Shown here: in pieces, positions 60,661 through 64,000 of the stretch
How the letters are laid out: every line of letters starts with the position of its first letter
Numbering within the stretch: position 1 is the stretch's first letter
NCBI RefSeq assembly: GCF_016863095.1
Contig: NZ_BOOF01000039.1
Location: forward strand, 49,874 to 113,873
Direction: 5' to 3'
DNA: 64,000 nt
From: Microbispora siamensis
GTDB taxonomy: Bacteria > Actinomycetota > Actinomycetes > Streptosporangiales > Streptosporangiaceae
Position numbers and translations under genes: made by a program
Notes under the pieces: model-generated
Told to the model about the DNA's origin: nothing
What the model saw: the letters and a program-made list of their open reading frames with translations, nothing else
Databases searched by the model: none

Positions 60661-61103
60661 CCCTGGACGAGATCGACCGGGTCCTGCTGCGCGAGCTGCA
60701 GCGGGACGGCCGGGCTTCCTACGCCGCGCTCGCCGAGGCCACCGGCCTGTCCGCCCCCGCCGTACGGCAGCGGGTGCAGCGGCTGCGCGACGAGGGCGTC
60801 GTCCAGATCGTCGGGGTCACCGACCCGATGGCGCTGGGCCTGCCGGTCATGGCGCTGATCGGCGTCCGCGTCGACAGCGACGTGCACGAGGTCGCCGACC
60901 GGATCAGCGAGCTGTCCGGGGTGATCTACGTGGTGCTCACGGCGGGCTCGTTCGACCTGTTCGTCGAGGTGGTGTGCCGGGAACCGGCCGAGCTGCTCAG
61001 CGTGCTCAACGACCACGTCAAGCGGGTGCCGGGCGTCACCAGGGCCGAGGCGTTCACCTACTTCGGGATCCACACGCACCGGTTCGCCTGGCCCGGCGTC
61101 TGA
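60657..61103 (+). CDS. Lrp/AsnC-family regulator
   Basis: A 148-residue amino-acid-responsive regulator. N-terminal HTH LDEIDRVLLRELQRDGRASYAALAEATGLSAPAVRQRVQRLRDEGVVQIVGVTDP, then the RAM ligand-binding domain (LPVMALIGVRVDSDVHEVADRISELSGVIYVVLTAGSFDLFVEVV). ATG 60657 overlaps the aminotransferase stop. It probably controls that gene and perhaps lat. Confidence 0.94.
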   Translation: MTLDEIDRVLLRELQRDGRASYAALAEATGLSAPAVRQRVQRLRDEGVVQIVGVTDPMALGLPVMALIGVRVDSDVHEVADRISELSGVIYVVLTAGSFDLFVEVVCREPAELLSVLNDHVKRVPGVTRAEAFTYFGIHTHRFAWPGV

Positions 61104-61108
61104 GAGTC

Positions 61109-62764
61109 CTAAAGGGCTTTCAGGAAGCGGGCGGCGATGGGGACGGCGGCACCGCGGCCGGTGCCGCCGTGCTCGACGAACACGGCGAAGGCGAGGTCAC
61201 CCCGATAGCCGATGAACCAGGCGTGGTCCTGCCCGCCCTGCCCGTCCTCGGCGGTGCCGGTCTTGCCCGCGACCCCTGGGGGCAGCTCGGAACCGGCGGC
61301 GGTCCCGTCGACCGTGACCGCGCTCATCAGCGAGCGCAGTCCTTCCGCCACGTTCGACGGCAGGGGCACGCTATTTTGCAGCTCCCCCTGCGGCGCCTCG
61401 TCCGCCAGCGGGCGGGCCTGCCGCCACTCCCCGCTCTCCACGGCGGCGGCGACCAGCGCCATGCACAGCGGAGTCGCCTCGACCGTGCCCTGTCCGAAGG
61501 AGTCCTCGGCGAGCGCGTCGGGGTTCTCCGGCCGCTGCAGGCTGCCGCACGTGCTCGTGTCGCTGCTGTCCCCCTGCGCGCGGAAGCCGAACGCCCTGGC
61601 CTGATCGACCAGCGTGTCACCGTTCAGCCGCTCGATGGTCAGCCGGACGAACGTGGTGTTGCACGACAGGGCGAACGCCTGCCGCAGGGTGACCGTCCCG
61701 TGGTTCTCGTCCTTGTAGTTGTGGATCGGCCGGTGGAAGGGGATCTGGTAGACCGCCGGGCAGTCCACCGTGCTGTCGGGAGACAGCCCGTTGTTGAGCA
61801 GCGCCGCCGCCGTGATCGTCTTGAACGTCGAACCGGGGGCGTACTTGCGCTCGAACGCCGCCCGGTCACCCAGCTTGTCGGAGACTGCGAGAATCTCCCC
61901 CGTGGACGGCCGTACGGCGACGATGGCGGCCCGCTGCACGCCGTCGAGCGCCCGGGCCGCCGCGGCCTGCACCGCGTAGTCGATGGTGGTTCGTACGCCG
62001 ACCGGCCGCTTCTCGGGCTTGTAGGACAGGACGGTCTTCGCCGGCAGGCCCGGATTGTCGACCTGCAGCGCCCATCCCACGGCCACGCCGGCCGTGGGCG
62101 CCACCCCCTGGTTCATCAGGTTGTCCAGGTACGCCTCGGCGCCCGAGTTCTGTGGGAACTCCCGCCCTCCCCTCGTCACCGGCCGAAGCGGCCCGGCGTC
62201 CGGCTCGGTCCTGACGAGACTTCCGCCGGGCTGGATCTCCGGATGCAGGACCGCAGGCGTCCAGACGACCTTCCAGGTGAGATCCCGTACGGCCAGGTGC
62301 AGGCTGGAGTCGAAGCGCCAGGTGCCGGCGTCCTGCTCGTCGCGCTCCTGGGTGAAGGGGATCTCGGCCGTATCGTCCCCGGTGCGTACGAGGTTGCCGA
62401 CCGTGATCCGCAGCGACTTGGAGAGTGCGGCGTCCTCGAACTCGCGGTGCTGGTCCGCGAAGTCGTCCGGAGGATCGTCGACCAGTTCGCGCATGGCGTC
62501 GTAGTCGCTCTTGACCCAGGCCTGGAAATAGGCGGCGGCCGTCTCGTCAGGAGAGCCCTCCGGGGAGCTTGCGGGGGACGGCTCGGAAGATGGCTCAGGC
62601 CGGAGTTGGAGCGTCTGCGGGCCGGCGGGTGCGGGCGTCCCCCGCGGCGCGGCGACGAAGTCCGAGACCGGCTCCTCCCTGCCGGACACAATGAGTCCGG
62701 CAACGCCGAAGACGAAGATGGCCGCGGCGACCATGACGAGGGCGAGCAGGGCCCTGTTCCGCAT
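61109..62764 (-). CDS. Penicillin-binding protein with NTF2-like N-domain
   Basis: A 551-residue class B-type transpeptidase. One N-terminal anchor helix (about 7-27), a Pro/Ser stalk, an NTF2-like MecA_N domain (about 72-185; DETAAAYFQAWVKSDYDAMRELV), then the transpeptidase domain with STFK at 312-315, SCN at 367-369 and KTG at 501-503. The arrangement resembles PBP2a-like and PbpA-like actinobacterial proteins. All catalytic motifs are intact. It is divergent from the methyltransferase-like gene with only 32 bases between the start codons. Confidence 0.93.
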   Translation of the reverse strand: MRNRALLALVMVAAAIFVFGVAGLIVSGREEPVSDFVAAPRGTPAPAGPQTLQLRPEPSSEPSPASSPEGSPDETAAAYFQAWVKSDYDAMRELVDDPPDDFADQHREFEDAALSKSLRITVGNLVRTGDDTAEIPFTQERDEQDAGTWRFDSSLHLAVRDLTWKVVWTPAVLHPEIQPGGSLVRTEPDAGPLRPVTRGGREFPQNSGAEAYLDNLMNQGVAPTAGVAVGWALQVDNPGLPAKTVLSYKPEKRPVGVRTTIDYAVQAAAARALDGVQRAAIVAVRPSTGEILAVSDKLGDRAAFERKYAPGSTFKTITAAALLNNGLSPDSTVDCPAVYQIPFHRPIHNYKDENHGTVTLRQAFALSCNTTFVRLTIERLNGDTLVDQARAFGFRAQGDSSDTSTCGSLQRPENPDALAEDSFGQGTVEATPLCMALVAAAVESGEWRQARPLADEAPQGELQNSVPLPSNVAEGLRSLMSAVTVDGTAAGSELPPGVAGKTGTAEDGQGGQDHAWFIGYRGDLAFAVFVEHGGTGRGAAVPIAARFLKAL

Positions 62765-62796
62765 ACGGTTCTCATATCACGCGAAAGGAGCCATAG

Positions 62797-63639
62797 GTGG
62801 CAAGGAGCAGAGAACCGTTGCCAGGCCGCTATCCAGTGACCTTCGGCGAGGTGGAGCTCCTGCGCGACCTCGACCGGCCGGATGGGTGGATGCTCATCAG
62901 GGACGGAGTCCCCCAGTCGTACGTGGATCTGACCGATCCCACCTATCTGGACTTCTCGTACACGCAGCTCATGGCCAGCGTGATCGACTGCCTGCCCGAA
63001 GGCCCGCTCGACGCCGTCCACATCGGTGGCGGCGCCTGCACGATCCCGCGCTACATCTCCGCGCGGCGGCCCGGCTCCCGGCACATCGTCGTCGAACCGG
63101 ACGCCGGGCTGGTCCAGCTCGTACGCGACCAGCTCAACCTCAAGTCGGTGCCCCGGCTGAAGGTCCGGGTGGCGGACGGCCGCGCGGCGACGGCGAACCT
63201 CGGGGACGACTCGGCCGACCTGTTCGTGCTCGACGCGTTCTCGGGCGCGACGATGCCGGTCGAACTGGCGACCGTCCAGTACATGGCGGAGATCGCCCGC
63301 GTCCTGCGCCCCTCCGGCACCGCGCTGATCAACGTGGCGGACGGCAAGGGCCTGCCCTTCGTCAAGCGGGTCGCCTCCACCGTGAGCCGTGTCTTCCCGC
63401 ACGCCGCGCTGCTGGCCGAGCCCGGCATCCTGCGCGGGCGCAGGTTCGGCAACGTCGTCCTGGCGGCCTCGCCCGGGGACCTGCCGATCGAGGCACTCAC
63501 CAGGAAGGCGGCGGGCGGCCTCACCCAGGCTCGATGCCTGGCTGACGAGGACCTGACCCGTCTGGTCGCGGGGGCCGCTCCCATTCACGACGGCGACGCC
63601 GTCCTCGCCCCCGTCCCCCCACCAGGCCTGTTCGACTAG
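62797..63639 (+). CDS. Spermidine-synthase-like Rossmann protein
   Basis: A 280-residue protein with the spermidine synthase/methyltransferase fold. An N-terminal beta hairpin region (LIRDGVPQSYVDLTDPTYLDFSYTQLM) is followed by VHIGGGACTIPRYISARRPGSRHIVVEPD (nucleoside-binding Gly motif and acidic ribose contact), VRVADGRAATANL and DLFVLDAFSGATMPVEL. It lacks the strong DxxD signature of true polyamine synthases, so the activity is uncertain. The start is GTG 62797 with AAAGGAG 9-10 bases before. The family is common and mostly unassigned in actinobacteria. Confidence 0.82.
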   Translation: MARSREPLPGRYPVTFGEVELLRDLDRPDGWMLIRDGVPQSYVDLTDPTYLDFSYTQLMASVIDCLPEGPLDAVHIGGGACTIPRYISARRPGSRHIVVEPDAGLVQLVRDQLNLKSVPRLKVRVADGRAATANLGDDSADLFVLDAFSGATMPVELATVQYMAEIARVLRPSGTALINVADGKGLPFVKRVASTVSRVFPHAALLAEPGILRGRRFGNVVLAASPGDLPIEALTRKAAGGLTQARCLADEDLTRLVAGAAPIHDGDAVLAPVPPPGLFD

Positions 63640-64000
63640 TGGATGTGTCCACCAACCTCGGCCGGATCGGTCCACGGCTGTTGGCCGGGTCGGCGCACGT
63701 TGCCGGATCGGTCCACGAGCGTTGGCCGAGTCGGTGCACGTGGGCCGGTCGGTGCATGTGGGCCGGTCGGTGCACGTGGGCGGGGTCGGTCACTGCGCCG
63801 GAAGGAACCTCCGGTCCTCGCGAAGCCCGCTCCGCTGGGCCTTCGCTGCGGTCCTCGCTCCCTTCCGCTCCGCTCCCTCGACCTCGATGAGCCTCGTGGA
63901 CAGCCCACTACCGACCCTCGGGTCCTGGTCGTCATTCCCGTAGCCGCCGGGCTCGTGCGAGGCGGTGGTAGGTGAAGGCCCACCGGTCGGTGCCTTCTTT
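63640..64000. other. Gene-free repeat-rich tract to the end of the window
   Basis: No credible gene lies here; the open frames are translations of the repeats (HRPAHV-like). The first part (63661-63792) is a degenerate tandem repeat. The next part contains an imperfect inverted repeat GCGAAGCCC...GGGCCTTCGC (about 63819-63846) and two copies of the motif GGTCCTCGC. An imperfect hairpin AAGGCCCACCG/CGGTGCCTT followed by CTTT ends the window and may terminate a transcript. Confidence 0.6.
63661..63792. repeat. Degenerate tandem repeat with 41/18-base periodicity
   Basis: Two copies of a roughly 41-base unit (63661-63701 and 63702-63743), each beginning GCCGGATCGGTCCACG and made of a 23-base and an 18-19-base subunit, are followed by two 18-base copies of the second subunit (63744-63761 and 63762-63779), which differ at one base (GCCGGTCGGTGCAYGTGG), and a partial copy. 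There is no spacer structure as in CRISPR. Confidence 0.85.

Noticed and set aside
63661..63792. CRISPR array
   Set aside because: Units are contiguous and degenerate, without uniform unique spacers, and no cas gene is present.

Overview
The window is very GC-rich with strong G/C bias at third codon positions. It carries an ergothioneine operon, a CebR-type cellulose operator, a SARP/BTAD regulator with a TTA codon, and a large set of two-component, Ser/Thr-kinase, TetR, PadR, MocR and Lrp regulators. This points to the chromosome of a filamentous actinomycete. The gene mix fits Streptosporangiaceae (Nonomuraea, Microbispora or Streptosporangium relatives), but that placement is inference. 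I see no integrase, transposase, phage gene, CRISPR array or replication origin.

Layout. 0-4 kb: an orphan HAMP histidine kinase converging on a Tat-exported phospholipase C. 4-8.2 kb: egtA-egtB-egtC-egtD on the minus strand with overlapping or nearly touching ends (ergothioneine). 8.2-10.9 kb: a membrane protein divergent from a NarL-type two-component pair, with palindromes between them. 10.9-12.2 kb: dapD and a 58-residue two-helix membrane protein. 12.2-14.2 kb: a secreted CBM2-GH6 cellulase behind a perfect CebR box. 14.5-20.4 kb: malate dehydrogenase, an unusual flavoprotein disulfide reductase, a secreted propeller-like protein, a DUF998 membrane protein and a TreS-like GH13 enzyme. 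20.5-26.1 kb: cold-shock protein, an APH-fold kinase with an XRE/TPR-type regulator, a small divergent protein, a double DUF427 protein and a cysteinyl-tRNA synthetase paralogue with altered signature motifs. 26.2-30.6 kb: a secreted Ca-binding-repeat protein, a 31-residue peptide ORF with a strong ribosome site, a GT4 glycosyltransferase, a PIG-L deacetylase and a flippase-like membrane protein.

30.7-34.1 kb: a 1124-residue SARP/AAA regulator. 34.3-36.6 kb: a DedA-like protein behind a probable iron box, a D,D-carboxypeptidase and an rRNA/tRNA methyltransferase. 36.6-41 kb: a membrane-anchored solute-binding/VWA protein, a one-chain ECF sigma/anti-sigma fusion and an amidase-like protein. 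41-43.1 kb: a MocR regulator divergent from a flavin-binding PNPOx protein. 43.2-47.8 kb: Ser/Thr kinase, pseudokinase, DUF2510 protein and oligoribonuclease, followed by tRNA-His. 48-53.8 kb: an overlapping PadR-ABC ATPase-permease run followed by a penicillin-acylase-family enzyme. 53.9-61.1 kb: an orphan LuxR-type HTH protein, an amidohydrolase-APC permease-lysine 6-aminotransferase operon with a divergent TetR gene, then a class III aminotransferase with its Lrp regulator. 61.1-63.6 kb: a penicillin-binding protein divergent from a spermidine-synthase-like protein. 63.64-64 kb: a gene-free repeat tract.

How the parts may work together. Three blocks look like functional units: ergothioneine synthesis (egtABCD); envelope sensing and remodelling (34-46 kb: carboxypeptidase, VWA protein, sigma/anti-sigma fusion, amidase-like protein, kinase and pseudokinase); and nitrogen/amine metabolism (54-61 kb: transporter, amidohydrolase, two aminotransferases, TetR, Lrp). 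The best candidates for something poorly described are the sigma/anti-sigma fusion, the kinase-pseudokinase-DUF2510 set, the CysRS paralogue and the 31-residue peptide. Where several start codons are possible, the reason for the choice is given in the entry.
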